From Thermomucor indicae-seudaticae (Eukaryota; Mucoromycota; Mucoromycetes; Mucorales; Lichtheimiaceae), in NCBI GenBank assembly GCA_000787465.1, contig JSYX01000106.1, positions 1 to 64,000 of the forward strand: DNA of 64,000 bases. Direction: 5' to 3'. Positions 12,632 through 23,825 of the stretch are shown piece after piece. The notes under the pieces were generated by a model, which had not been told where the DNA came from, did not search any database, and saw only the letters and a list, made by a program, of their open reading frames with translations. A program made the position numbers and the translations under genes. The stretch's first letter is position 1. The number at the start of each line of letters is the position of its first letter.

Positions 12632-13066
12632 TAACTAATAGTCGTCCTATACGCGAAATGGCGCGTTACAGACACCAGACGATGATCGTATTCAGTTTTC
12701 TTGTTCCAATGTAATAGCCTATGTATATAATAAAGTTGTGCTCAGAGGGATGTAGCCTCGCAAATTCTTTGTAGTGGTTTGCATTGCTCTTGCGACTTGT
12801 CTGAAAAGCGCCACGACGAAAGCGTCCACGAGTCAGAGACCACACAGTAGCGTGATAATCTCATGGTCCATGGGGTGGATCTTCGCCAGCGCACCCTTTG
12901 TTCCTGTCCGAAGTGATCTATTTTACTAATGTAGATTGTGTCAAACTTTAAGCAGGGTCGTCGAAAATTAATAAGGTTTCAGTAACAAGCAACAAAACAG
13001 CGGCATTCTTGTCACTAAAGCTCTCTTCCCTCTCTCTGTTCCCCCCCATTACGGGAAGCTTCCACC
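12632..13066. other. Intergenic region, nothing recognised
   Basis: 3' end of the acidic gene (ATATAATAAAG near 12726), then the 5' region of the zinc-cluster regulator with C- and T-rich tracts directly before its ATG. No coding frame or RNA gene seen. Confidence 0.5.
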
Positions 13067-15003
13067 ATGGAAGGCGCCCTGCCATCGACGCAAAAGGAAT
13101 CTGACAACAATACAACGGCGGAAAACAATAACACCTCGTCTAGCGAAATACATTGCAAGATTTCGGCCAACGAGAATGCCACTGATCAGGACGACAAGAA
13201 AAAGAAGGCCGGGCAAAAACGACGCAAAGTAACGCACGGTAAAAAGACCAGAATTTCTCCTGAACAACCAACCAGTTTCACTGTTATTGTTGATTGATAT
13301 ATATATGCCCATACCTTTAGCTTGTGTCTATTGCCGTCGTTCTCATATGACGTGTGACGATGGTATGAAAAGGCCTCACTGAAGACGCCAGTTAGGCAAA
13401 AACAAAAGGGACTTAGCGCGTGCGCGTATTATATTATTATAGGACGACCTTGTCAGCGATGTATCAAGCGAAATATTGGCCATTTATGTCACGACGTACC
13501 CAGACACAGTGCATCTTCCAGCAGCACATCGAAAGCAGCAACGACGACAAGTTCAACCAGTTCTGTCTTTGCATCAACATTGACGACGACGGGTCAAGCC
13601 AACTTGAATCCACGTTTTGCTCAATCTACTCAGAACCGTAAGTGGCTCAAACAACAGGAATAGCAGCAGCCCGGATTCCTTATATATTCTGTTCTTAGTG
13701 TTTGGTATCAATACCAATCTTGGCGGACTACCTCTTCAGTTTTTCGGTCAGATGGGAACAGGACAACTCACGTTTGCGAGTGAACAAATGGGCAACGAGA
13801 TTTCGGTCATTAGGTGGATAATAATTAAATAAGTGAAGCGCAGGCATTAAAAATAGGAGCGATGGAAAACTCAACTGTATAAGATGCATAGCCAATTCCT
13901 GGATTCCTTGGGAGCTACGGATCCACAAACGTTTATTCAACGGCAGCAGGCTGCTCGTAAACAACAGCAGCAGCAGTCATCATCGACAAGCGTGAATACG
14001 ACCGAAAAGTTCTATTTGACAGCAGCCGATCCATCAGATGGCAAACTGGAGGATAGACTGACGGAAGTGATTAATGCTAAATACGAAGCCGGGTTCTTGA
14101 AGCCATACAATTACGTGAATGGATATGCTCGGCTGCAAAAGTACATGGATAACAAGTACGACACGTATATCTTTGGCTGTTATGTATACAACGGTCTTGC
14201 TTATGGTCTTTATTATGTATAGCATGTCCCCAGCCAGCCGGCAGCGCATCTTAAACGTCATGGGAACCTTTAGACCAGCGTTTCGATCTGTGGCTCAATC
14301 ACTTACTGATATTGATCTTATTCTTGTCGAAGAAGGATTCGAAAGGCTGCTCCTCGTACGTGCTATAAAAGACTGCTAATGGTTACCTATGCGTTTTCGT
14401 TCCTGCTAACGACAAAAGAGAGACAGGATTACGACCGGGTCTTTAGTTCGATGGGTATCCCCGCATGTTTATGGCGTCGCACGGGTGAAATTTATAAAGC
14501 AAATAAGGAATTTGCATCTCTTGTGGGTATCCCGATCGAAATATTGCGAGAGGTAAGTTCGTTCTGTTTTCGAAAAGGGGAAAAGATGATAAAAGAGCGA
14601 GAATAAACATCCAAACGCCAACGCCCATGTACTAGGGTCGCCTATGCATCTATGAACTGATGGCAGAAGATGCAGCTGTCAATTACTGGGAGGTAAAAAA
14701 AAAACGCATAAAATACGTAGGCCTTTTTTGATGTAGGACTCAAGGTTCGATTTACTTTCAGAAATATGGGAACATAGCGTTTGATCCTGGACAAAAGGCA
14801 GTGTTGACTTCGTGTTTGCTAAAATGTCAAGATCAAAACAAGACAAGCATTATTTCTTGCTGCTTCTCCTTCACCATCCGACGCGACAAGTATAATATAC
14901 CGGTAAGTCAGTCTGGTATGCAGTGATGGTGAAGTAACTGAAACTTCTAGGCATTTGGCAGACGGCCATTGTAGGCAATTTTCTGCCAGTCCAATTGCAA
15001 TGA
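13067..15003 (+). CDS. ERT1/RDS2-like Zn2Cys6 transcription factor with PAS domain
   Basis: Ten exons join in frame to 428 residues: 13067-13238, 13321-13362, 13443-13637, 13699-13813, 13892-14155, 14223-14355, 14427-14552, 14636-14692, 14762-14902, 14962-15003. The zinc cluster (ACVYCRRSHMTC then RPCQRCIKRNIGHLC) is split by two introns and preceded by a basic stretch. Downstream come the family blocks ISVISQFLDSLG, VNGYARLQKYM, the PAS-like segment ACLWRRTGEIYKANKEFASL, and the terminal NFLPVQLQ. This order is that of the yeast Ert1/Rds2 and Aspergillus AcuM/AcuK activators of gluconeogenesis. Which paralogue it is cannot be told from sequence alone. Nuclear; control of carbon-source genes is inferred from the family. 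Confidence 0.88.
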
Positions 15004-15218
15004 TCCTATGATACCGCGAAATGCATATGCCTGGTTAGAGAAACTGGTGAATAAAAGATATGCAATTTACTAAAAGCCATTAAACACGGTTTAAATACCA
15101 GAGCTAACGGCTGGATTCTGTACCTTTACTTAAGAGAAAATAAGTGAACTATAGAATAGAACAGGGAACGTATGTACACGAAAAAGATAAGAAGAGATGG
15201 GGTGGATTTGCGGTGAAC

Positions 15219-16576
15219 TCATTTTCTGTGTTTGCCTTTCATCTTGGAAACACAATTGTTGCAGTACCATTTACCCTTTGGTACCGTCTTCAAGTCGACG
15301 CAAGCAAGATGGAACCATTCAATCTCGCACTACAGACAAAAGGCTTAGTCCTTCTCCATGTACGCACTGTTCAAACAAAACAAGGACTTACATCATCATT
15401 ATCGCAAGCAACCATTTCTCCATAGGATACTTGCTGACAGTAACAGTATAATGGTTCATTGGGATCGATTGGCAGATCTGGTGGCACAGATCTACAAATA
15501 GGCAATGCACGATTAAAAAAGAGGGACACGATCCAAATGATAGCAATATAAGAACCCATACGTTTTTGCTTTTTTCCCTGCAAACATATACATTAATTTG
15601 CTATTAAGCAACCTTATAGGCGCACTATTGTTTTTGCATACCTGAGCTCACAGTGGATTTCTTTTCGCCGTGAGATTTGAGTCCCCGTGTGTCCTTTGGG
15701 GTTTGTGCTCGGATCGGTGGAGGTGATCCGTTGTCTTTTAGTTTCCGTTCTGGGAAAGGGGGGCACGCATGCTCAGTCCAAAGAAGATTACCCTCCAATT
15801 CCATATGCTTATAACTTACTCTTGTTCGGACCGGTGTCTATATGATTATCGTAAATTTAGAGCTCCCAAAGGATAAATGCTTCTTTAGACATACCTCGTT
15901 TGTCACCTTTTGCATCTCGCCTATCCTTTTCATAAGCGCGACTGGCTTTTTCACGAATGACTTCTCTCAGTAAGCTCCGTGCAGAAGGTGCAAGTCCTGG
16001 TTGTGCAGTGATTCGCTCACGGCCCAATGTGCCTTCTTCTTCAAATTTCACCAGGTCAGCATCCAGACGGTTGCAATGACGTTCCACCTGGTTGATACTT
16101 GGTTATAGGCCACGTCACGAAAAAGAAAAGTCCTTCTGCTTACGGCATCGAATGTTGTCTTTGCCAATGCTACTTTTTCTTCACCGCGCTTCAGTGTTTC
16201 CGTCAGCAAAGTGCCTAGCCTCTTTAATCGGTCAATGCGATCATTCGGGTCCAGATCACGAATATTGTTGATCAAGTCGATGGATTCCTTGGCCACTGTC
16301 TCGACGAGTTCTAGTGAAAGGAACACCTTTGAGCTCGTGTCGCAGAAAAAATATATTACGTGTACAAGATATACGGACCTTGTGCATAGCCATCTAACTC
16401 GCGAAGAAGCGTAAAGTTTCTTTGGAGCTCAAGTGGAAGTGCTTCAATGGCTGCAACAGAAATGAGGACCCGAAGCGTCAAGGGCAGGTAAATACTGTAC
16501 TGGGAAACTCACTGTCAATATAGTCATCGAGGTACACTAAATTGTCAAAATGCTTGGGAGTTATTGAAGGCTTCAT
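15219..16576 (-). CDS. ING-family PHD-finger protein
   Basis: Subunit type found in histone acetyltransferase or deacetylase complexes. The first exon (from 16576) reads [15 protein letters not shown], the start of the ING domain, continued by [16 protein letters not shown] and by a helical region near 16050-16320. A basic linker follows. The C-terminal PHD finger begins [17 protein letters not shown] and after an intron continues [11 protein letters not shown]...[10 protein letters not shown], with all eight Cys/His ligands. The Tyr and Asp residues that form the H3K4me3 pocket in ING proteins are present (VSYGEM, ACDN). The protein ends in a Lys/Arg-rich tail. Whether it is the Yng2, Pho23 or Yng1 equivalent is not decided. 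Divergent from PER1 with under 200 bp between starts. Confidence 0.9.
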
Positions 16577-16756
16577 TGCGTAATGGCGAACGAGACGGAG
16601 GAGTCAGCGGAAGAGGGAAAGAGAGAAAAGAGAAAGGCGAAAGGCTACCAGCGGATAAAACGTTCACCCGGATTTTTTTCTTCCCCCGCCGTTCATCGGG
16701 TCCATGGCGACAATTTTTGTTTTGTTCTTCCTTCCTGGCAGAAGAAAACAAAAGGC

Positions 16757-17731
16757 ATGTTGTTGCTGGCCACCATGCGTTATCCTATTATTATCTTTCT
16801 TTTTCTTTTCATCTTCGCAAACACGATATCAGCGTCAGAAGGCGACGAATTGCCCGAATTTCAGAGTTGTGTGAATAAATGCATTCTGAAGGAAGCCAAC
16901 AACTGCAGCCTGCCACTGTATCTAAAATTAACGTTTTGGACATGCAGCGACGACTGTCAATACAACTGTATGCAGAACGTCACATCCAGTCGACCTCCGC
17001 CGATGCTTCAGTTCTACGGTAAATGGCCCTTTTATCGCCTGGGCGGTATTCAAGAACCGGCCTCGGTCCTGTTTTCACTCGGCAATCTTTTTGTGCACTA
17101 CTATTATTGGCGTGTCTTGCGACGAGAGCTGCCGAAGACGTACTTTATGCGTCCCTTTGCATTGGGCTATGCAGTCGTCAACATGAACACCTGGGTTTGG
17201 AGTTCGGTCTTTCACACACGCGACACACCCCTGACGGAAAAACTCGACTACTTCTGTGCAGCATCCACTCTCCTCTTTACGCTGTTCTTTACCCTTTTGC
17301 GGGTCTTTTGCATCCGCAAACAGTCTCAGCAGCGCACGATTGCATCCGGCTTGTTTGGCTTGTTTCTTGTGCATGTGGCTTATATGTCCTTTGTGTCGTT
17401 TGATTACCTCTACAATATGATTGCGTGCGGAGTGGTGGCGGTCATTCAGGGCACGCTGTGGGTCGGATGGTACTTGGTTATTACAGGCTGGTGTTCTGGT
17501 TCCAGCAGCAGCAGCGCCTCTTATGCGTACCTGATTCTTCTGAGCACGCTCGGCAACGCGTTGGCTGTGTCTCTCGAGGTGTTTGATTTCCCGCCCGTAG
17601 CTCGCGTATTTGATGCACACAGCTTGTGGCATCTCGCCACCATTGCTGTCGCCCCTTTGTGGTACCATTTCATTCTGCGAGACGGTTTCCACTTGCACTG
17701 GTCTGCACTTCCTCAACAAGAACAGCCTTGA
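16757..17731 (+). CDS. PER1: PER1/PGAP3 GPI-phospholipase-family membrane protein
   Basis: Single-exon gene of about 325 residues. A hydrophobic signal peptide follows the ATG at 16757 or 16775. The Cys-rich luminal region (SCVNKCILKE, WTCSDDCQYNCM) and QFYGKWPFYRLGGIQEPASV are PER1 hallmarks. Seven or so membrane segments follow, with the motifs NMNTWVWSSVFHTRDT and LDYF, which carry conserved His and Asp of the CREST hydrolase superfamily, and a late WHLATIA with another His. In yeast and animals PER1/PGAP3 remodels the lipid of GPI anchors by removing an acyl chain. The frame is open upstream to 16583, but that stretch overlaps the divergent ING leader and is basic and low in complexity, so I start at 16757. 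Confidence 0.9.
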   Translation: MLLLATMRYPIIIFLFLFIFANTISASEGDELPEFQSCVNKCILKEANNCSLPLYLKLTFWTCSDDCQYNCMQNVTSSRPPPMLQFYGKWPFYRLGGIQEPASVLFSLGNLFVHYYYWRVLRRELPKTYFMRPFALGYAVVNMNTWVWSSVFHTRDTPLTEKLDYFCAASTLLFTLFFTLLRVFCIRKQSQQRTIASGLFGLFLVHVAYMSFVSFDYLYNMIACGVVAVIQGTLWVGWYLVITGWCSGSSSSSASYAYLILLSTLGNALAVSLEVFDFPPVARVFDAHSLWHLATIAVAPLWYHFILRDGFHLHWSALPQQEQP

Positions 17732-17811
17732 CCGCGTACATACATACACACACATACGCACATACAGAAAGAGAGAGGAGGAGATAGACGACGCAATAGT
17801 AAACCGTTTTT

Positions 17812-18421
17812 TTATTCGTGATGATACATGATCATTTTTCCTCGCCAACCTAAAATGTACACAAATGGTGGATGGGTGTCCGTACTTCTTCGCCTCCCTG
17901 TTTCTCCCTTGGCACTTACCATGAAACGTTTTAAACAAGAGTTCTTTGACATGTTTGTCCGTAAGGCCTCCTTCTATACCGAATTCATCTGGTATGGCCA
18001 AACGCCATAATCCCAGTTGTTCTGTGCGTTTGCGAAGCTGGATCAAACACGCCTCGAGGTCCTGGATACTCGTCTTATTGTAGACTTTGGACCGTGTAAT
18101 CAAGTAAAATACGTGTCGATGCTGTTGTGTAGATAACTGAACCACTTGACCCACGCCGTGTTTTTGGTTTGCCAGTTGGTAATGCAAGTGTCCGAATCGT
18201 TGTCGAAACATACCCGCCATACCTTTTTTTAATATCTGTTGTCAGTTCAACCTTCTTCGTTCTTTGGTTTTGCTTTTATTGCGTGTTTCTCCCTTTCGCA
18301 ACGCTGTTTTTTTACCCTTGCCACTCAATCGTAGGTCTTCACTGATACAAAATATAAGGCTGTCGGTGGGTCCGATACTGTCAAATAGTTGACCTTGTCT
18401 TTCTTCAAAATCAAATGTCAT
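17812..18421 (-). CDS. Small macro-domain protein (ADP-ribose phosphatase-like)
   Basis: Three exons (18421-18316, 18222-17920, 17849-17812) give 148 residues, the size of yeast Poa1. Visible features: SLIFCISEDLRLSGKG at the first strand and the Gly-rich substrate loop, AGMFRQRFG after it, HVFYLITRSKVYNKTSIQDLEACL typical of the macro-domain middle, and LWRLAIPDEFGIEGGL in the second loop. The canonical Asn-Cys-Asn before the Gly loop is replaced, so activity on ADP-ribose-1''-phosphate is not certain. Exon 1 ends G before GTAAAA and joins GT ATG, keeping phase. It is antisense to and just past the 3' end of PER1 (81 bp between the stops). Confidence 0.75.
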
Positions 18422-18622
18422 GATAAAGTAGCTTTTTTTCTTTTAAAAAAAGTAGGAAGAAGAAAAATAAAGAGAGAAGGAAGGGGGAAATAACATAACA
18501 ACGGGGAAGAATGCTTTCATATCAAGCTGCATGGTCCGTGTAACCTGGTTGACACCAATATTGATTTGAATCGTAAACCTAATAAATCGTAAGCCTGTCA
18601 GAGCTTGTCAACTTTATTTTTT

Positions 18623-20674
18623 TTATATCGTTACCTGATGGTTTGCCATGACCGGCAGCTGTTGTTGACTTGGTGTTTGCTGTTGCTGTTGCTGGTATTG
18701 CTGCTGTTGTTGTATGCCAGGCGTGGTCACTAGGAGGGGATGACCTATTAATGGCCTGCCTGGATATACTGCCATTAAGGAGGCAGGCACTTACTGGGGA
18801 TGCCCATGGTCGCTGTGCCGGGTTCTGCCTTTGGTGGCATGAAATACACCTGACAAGAAGATCTACGCCTTGTAGAAGATGGCGTTAAACTGCTGGTTGC
18901 TGTCGTCGTCGCTGCTATAGGAGCAGAAGAAGTTGTGGCGGAAGAGGAGGAAGGCGGAGGGTAGTACGCGCTTCTTAGAGGATGTGAACTGATAGAAACA
19001 GGCGAAGGCGTACTACCGACCGTCGAGCTGGAGGCATCCAGTGGCGGGTATGGCATGCCACCAGCTGTCTGGGTGGCAAAGCCCGTTGGAGTTGTCGGGG
19101 CCACGGTATACGAATAATGGTTCGGAGCGGAAAGATAGGCAGGTGGATAATACATTGGTGCCTCCTGCTGCGAAACCATCATGTTATGCTGCTGTTGTTG
19201 TTGTTGTTGCGGATGCATCGATTTGGGTTGCGGAGGCAGAAACTGTTGTTGCATCTCCTGCTGCTGCTGCTGCTGTTGCTCTGAGGTATGTGGAAACGCA
19301 TAAGCAGTGTGTTCTGTTTTGATTTGCTTTCTCGCTCGTTCTTCAGGGACCGCCTCACCTTCCTCCTCTTCCTCCTGCTCCTGTCCCCTGTTGTTGATAA
19401 TAGACTGTTGTCGTATTTGGAGCTCATTCAATGTCCGCTGATTATGCACTTTGACGAAATAGGTGTGCTCCGGGATCACTACGGCTGTGTATCCTTTCGG
19501 AACGTCTTGCGCTTTGGTTTCCGAACTAGTCACTGTCCATGAGGATGGCCGTCTTTCGAATTTTCGGCTACTTGTGTCCACTGCAAAGGGGAAAAACATA
19601 ATTAGCTTTTCGGAGGAGACAGCAAATCAGGTCAATTTGTTACCATGGCTGCCTGGGAATGAAAAGCGACGAAGCGTATCTGGGTCGCTCCAATTATTGG
19701 GTTGCTGCTGCTGTCGCTCCAATGCAGGATCCAACGTCATGTTACTGCTGTTATTGTTATTTCCGTCGCCTTGAGACTCCGACTTGTCCTTATTTTCTAG
19801 CGTAGGTCCAAGAGCATCAAGAGACTCTGTAGAGATATGAGCCATATTACAAATGGTCTGCAGGAGTCGTTTTGTGTGCTGATATGCAAAATCCGTGAGC
19901 TCTTCACATCCTGCGGCTGCCATGCAGACCTTGGAATAGAGCGTCGTCAGCTGATATGCACGCTGCACCGTTTCGCGTCGTCGAATCTTTTGGCGCTCTT
20001 CCGACAGTCGATTGTAGAATCGTCGTTCATTCCAACTGATGTCTGGGAATCGCTGCTGTATCTGTGCGCGAATTTCCGGTGTCGTGAGGCGTTCCTGAGC
20101 GAGTTCGCGTATAGCATCTAGGACTTCTTTTGGCCAACCCTTTTCGATCTCTTCGGGCCGCATTAATGGGTGATTATGACGTGAGGCTTCTGGATTGTTG
20201 GATTTCCGGAATCGCCAGTCGTGTGTTTCCTTGTCTTCATGAAGAACAACCCGCCATCGACAGTCGCAGCGTTTAGATGGTCTTTTGCGTTTAGGACTCT
20301 TTTTAGGATTTCGGAGAGAGTCTGGAAGACCTTCACGAGAGCAATAAACATAAATATTCTAAATAGACCATGAGATGAGTCACTGCACTTGCATGGCACA
20401 ATAACATGACAAAAAGCGGAGAACTTGCCCTGTGTGTACTCGATTCCTGCTTTACCGTGAATCCAAATTGTGCGCATAGTTCCCGACAGTATTCAATCGC
20501 AGTTGCGCTGGTCGGAAACTGACGCTTTAAAAGATGTTGATAAAAGGGTTCAAGCTATAATGATGAAACAAGATTTTTGGTAAGACGTCTATATCAAATA
20601 ATCGTGGTCGTTTCCCATACCGATGACAAAGAGTTTGGGTCTGTGCTGTCCACTTGAGTGCTACTATTCATCAT
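18623..20674 (-). CDS. FAR1-domain, glutamine-rich transcription factor
   Basis: The N-terminus (exons 20674-20621 and 20554-20429, then from 20358) carries a FAR1/WRKY-GCM-like zinc domain: AIEYCRELCAQFGF, NIYVYCSREG, KRCDCRWRVVLHED, and the final HNHPL His pair. A helical region follows (LDAIRELAQERLTTPEIRAQ), then WNERRFYNRLSEERQKIRRR. The C-terminal half has long Gln runs, Pro/Ser/Thr-rich DNA and a terminal Gln tract coded in the last exon. FAR1 domains in plants descend from MULE-type transposases; in early-diverging fungi the same domain occurs in presumed regulators. One intron (20428-20359) has a GC donor (see findings). Nuclear DNA binding is inferred. Confidence 0.78.
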
Positions 20675-23600
20675 CAAAGGGTAGCTGGAAAATTCACAAG
20701 AGTTCTACAGAGACATAAAAGGAAAAGAAGGTTGACGGACAGTTTGTGCGAGTGCAGCAAAGGAGATGAGCAGCTTACTGATGGGTGATGGCGGAATGAG
20801 GGACAGGGAGAAAGAGTTTCGCTGCTCAGGGACAATAAATAAAAACCATTCTGCAGTCGTTGGATTGTTTTTACTCACGTGAAGAGGAATCACTTCTTCT
20901 TCTTTATGAAACAATGGGGACCTTATCATAACACGCTTGTGAGAAACGGATAGAATTGTGCTTCACAGGGGATCATGGGACTGGTATTGTACCTTCGATT
21001 AGACTCTGCAGAAATATAGTTTGGCAAATCAAAAATGGAAAAATAGAAAGCAAAAGAGAAAGAGAAAAAAAAGCGTTGGAAATGAGGAAAAGAGAGAGAG
21101 AAAATGCTCTCGTGAGCGGAAACACCATTAACTGCTCACGCACTCTCTTTTTTTTTACTCTCACACATAAGCACACAACACATAACACTTTAACGCAGTG
21201 CTCCAACCTTGGATGTGAAACATCTCCAATCAAAGACTTGGAAAGGCCAATGGCTTGACTCGGTGTCACGCCGGAGCCTAACCTGGGCCACGGAGCGGGA
21301 GTTCGGTTTCTGAAGGGGATTTCGCGCCGAAGTAAGGGGATGATTGCGAACGAAAGAGGAAACGGTAAGGCCAAGAGCGGGAAGGAAGGAGGGCAAGGGA
21401 GCCCATAATATGCAGGGTTTCTCTTTGCCGCCTTTTGTTCTCTCTTTTTTTCCCCTCTGTGTATTCTGGCGCATCAACATATTGCATCAACCAATAAGAA
21501 TCGGGTTACGCTCTTTGACAACTCGTCGCTGGCTGATCTGTAATCTGTCACCTGGACAACAAGCATTAGGGAGGCGAAAAGAGCTGCAGTTGAATTTATT
21601 GCTGTGACGATCTGCAACCAGCTCTTTTTCATTGCTGTACCTTCGGCGCCAGTCTGAAAAAGGAGATTTCCTTTCTGTTTGCCATCAACGTATTCCTATA
21701 TTATTAGATCATATTTAGACTATCTATGAAACCGTGCCATCTGATCTTTGCGAGTTTTTCTTGCTCCTGCGCCCTATGACTATCAATCCCATCAAGACCA
21801 GCCTTGACCTTCCTCATAAAGGCAAACCATTGTTCCAGGCAAACATATTTAAGTTGCACCAACATGCTTTGGCTGCTTGTCGAAAAAAGGAAAGAGAGAG
21901 AGAGGAAAGAAAGAGTTGTGTCATTGTGGGAAAAAATGTCCCCTTCCATCAACTGACAATTCCTTCATTGTGTCATACAAGTCATGGGGCTCAATGCAGT
22001 TACGGGAGTTGCAACATTTATGGAGTAACTCGGGAGTTGTCCGTTCGTAGTATCCGATGCCCAAAGGCAGGGCTCCTGTACGACTTTCATCAGATGCCCG
22101 CGTTGATTGCACACAGAGATCGCGTTCCCGCACACCCCGGTCCTTCCTTGTCCGCATGAAACACTGGGTTGCCCGCCCCAAATCCATGGCGTCAAGTTTC
22201 GCCTATTTCAATCATACAGTAAATAAACAGCACTTGTTCATCCATGTCATTGTTCCCTTCAACCTTTTTAAAGAAAATCCTTAAGAGATTGTGCAGGGGT
22301 CGTCCGGCTTTGTGGCGCCTTTTGTCCCCCACTTCAGATTTTGGTTTGACGTACCTTGAGGTTCTCCAGTTGAACAATATTTATCTGGCAGGGCCTTTGT
22401 GAGGTCGATGAAAACTGCATTTTCAAGTAGTACAGAGAGGCTTCTTTCTAGTACTGGTCTGATATTGACGGCTAATATAGCCTTGACTATCGTCTCAAGA
22501 ATGTGGTGCAAGCGTATCTGACAGCTTTAGATTAGACTATATATGCTTCAAGGTTCAAGTGGCGATGCGAGTGGCACGGACATTCAAGCTCTAATCTTCA
22601 ACCTGTCATGGTGGCCGTCAGCTAGAGCCTACAAGTCGCGCCACAGACACGCTGTCGCCAAGAAAACAGATAACTTTGGAAGCTTTCAGCCAGGGGATTA
22701 AACACACAAAAAGGCTTTTTTTTCGGAGGGAGCACTAGGCTTTCGAAGTTCCCATTTTATGCAGTTTTGGGCTGGGAACTTTTCAATTAGAAAGATGTCG
22801 ACTCGCCAGCGTTCGCGCATACTTCGCATACGGCCTTGAGGGAAAGATAAAATGCAGGCTTCTCTGCAAGTGAACAAAACCTTATGGGGCCAGGATGACG
22901 GCTATGCGCGAAGAATACGCGAACGGGCGAAAGAGTATCTGGATACTTTCCAGCTTACGCCCCTCAAGCGTGGAGCCCACAGAAAAACAGCGGCTGTTGA
23001 AGGAGGAAATGACATTATTTCGATACTCTTCGCTTACCGCAATGCATCATTCGATGAAAATGAAAAAGACTACAGAAAGGCTTTCACCTCGGAGAGCGTT
23101 GCAATCTATCCGATTAACTGAGAGATATGTACACTCCCTGCAAAAGGTTTGCGTACACCTTGGCTGAACTCCGCCAAATCGACCTCGAACCCTTCTTTTT
23201 TGGCACTAATGTAACTTGCCACTAAACGCATGCTATGGACTTCATATTTACATGGAAAACAACAGAGACTATATAGTTTGTTATATAAGTTTAAAATTTT
23301 CAGAAACATTAGCAAAAAGGTCGGCCACGAAGCTCCAAATCTTTGCATGGACCTCTATGTGACGTATAAAAACAGTCATTGTCTAATGTAATTCTTCCCC
23401 AAAACACCTGGAACAGGAAATATGTCCATATGTCGAGGGTGCCGACAGCGATTCGCCCGTCGTATCTGCATGGATGTCATGGAAAACGCGTCGGCTGTAT
23501 ACCTCATATATAATGATCGTCAAGGTGATCTGATCGACAATAGATGAACAGCTGAACAAATTCGCCACTTCGGGCAGCAGGCCAGGGTAAGTTTCAAAGT

Positions 23601-23825
23601 CGGTCTTTAAGAATTACATGTATCGAGACAAACGAGCTTAGCTTTTAGCATAGCAGTTCAATAACTATCTTGAACCAAACGTGAGGATTTCTTTGTCATG
23701 ATGGATACATATCATATCATATAGTGGAACATGATATAACCTTTCAGTTGACTAAAAAACTTATTTTGGGGTCTATGTACAGAATCATTTATGATATCAC
23801 AATGCAACTAACACAGTGCGACATG
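20675..23825. other. Gene-poor stretch with unassigned frames
   Basis: 3.1 kb without a gene I can assemble. Minus-strand frames of protein-like composition occur at 21704-21952 (ends WHGFIDSLNMI), 21921-22187, 22281-22511 (HHILETIVKAILAVNIRP), 23106-23348 and 23383-23568 (IVDQITLTIIIYEVYSRR). A plus-strand frame lies at 22852-23121. None shows a known motif and no splice path links them cleanly. They look like pieces of an old mobile or lost gene, but that is a guess. Simple GA-rich tracts are present near 21045-21100 and 21885-21910. Confidence 0.4.

Noticed and set aside
16583..16756. N-terminal extension of PER1
   Set aside because: It is basic and low in complexity, precedes the signal peptide, and overlaps the divergent ING leader.
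17075..18220. Long minus-strand frame across PER1 and the macro-domain gene
   Set aside because: It is antisense to PER1 over most of its length; only the part from 18222 to 17920 is coding, as exon 2 of the macro-domain gene.
19050..19320. CAG/CTG repeats as an unstable microsatellite
   Set aside because: The triplets are coding, mixed with other Gln codons, in the FAR1-type factor.
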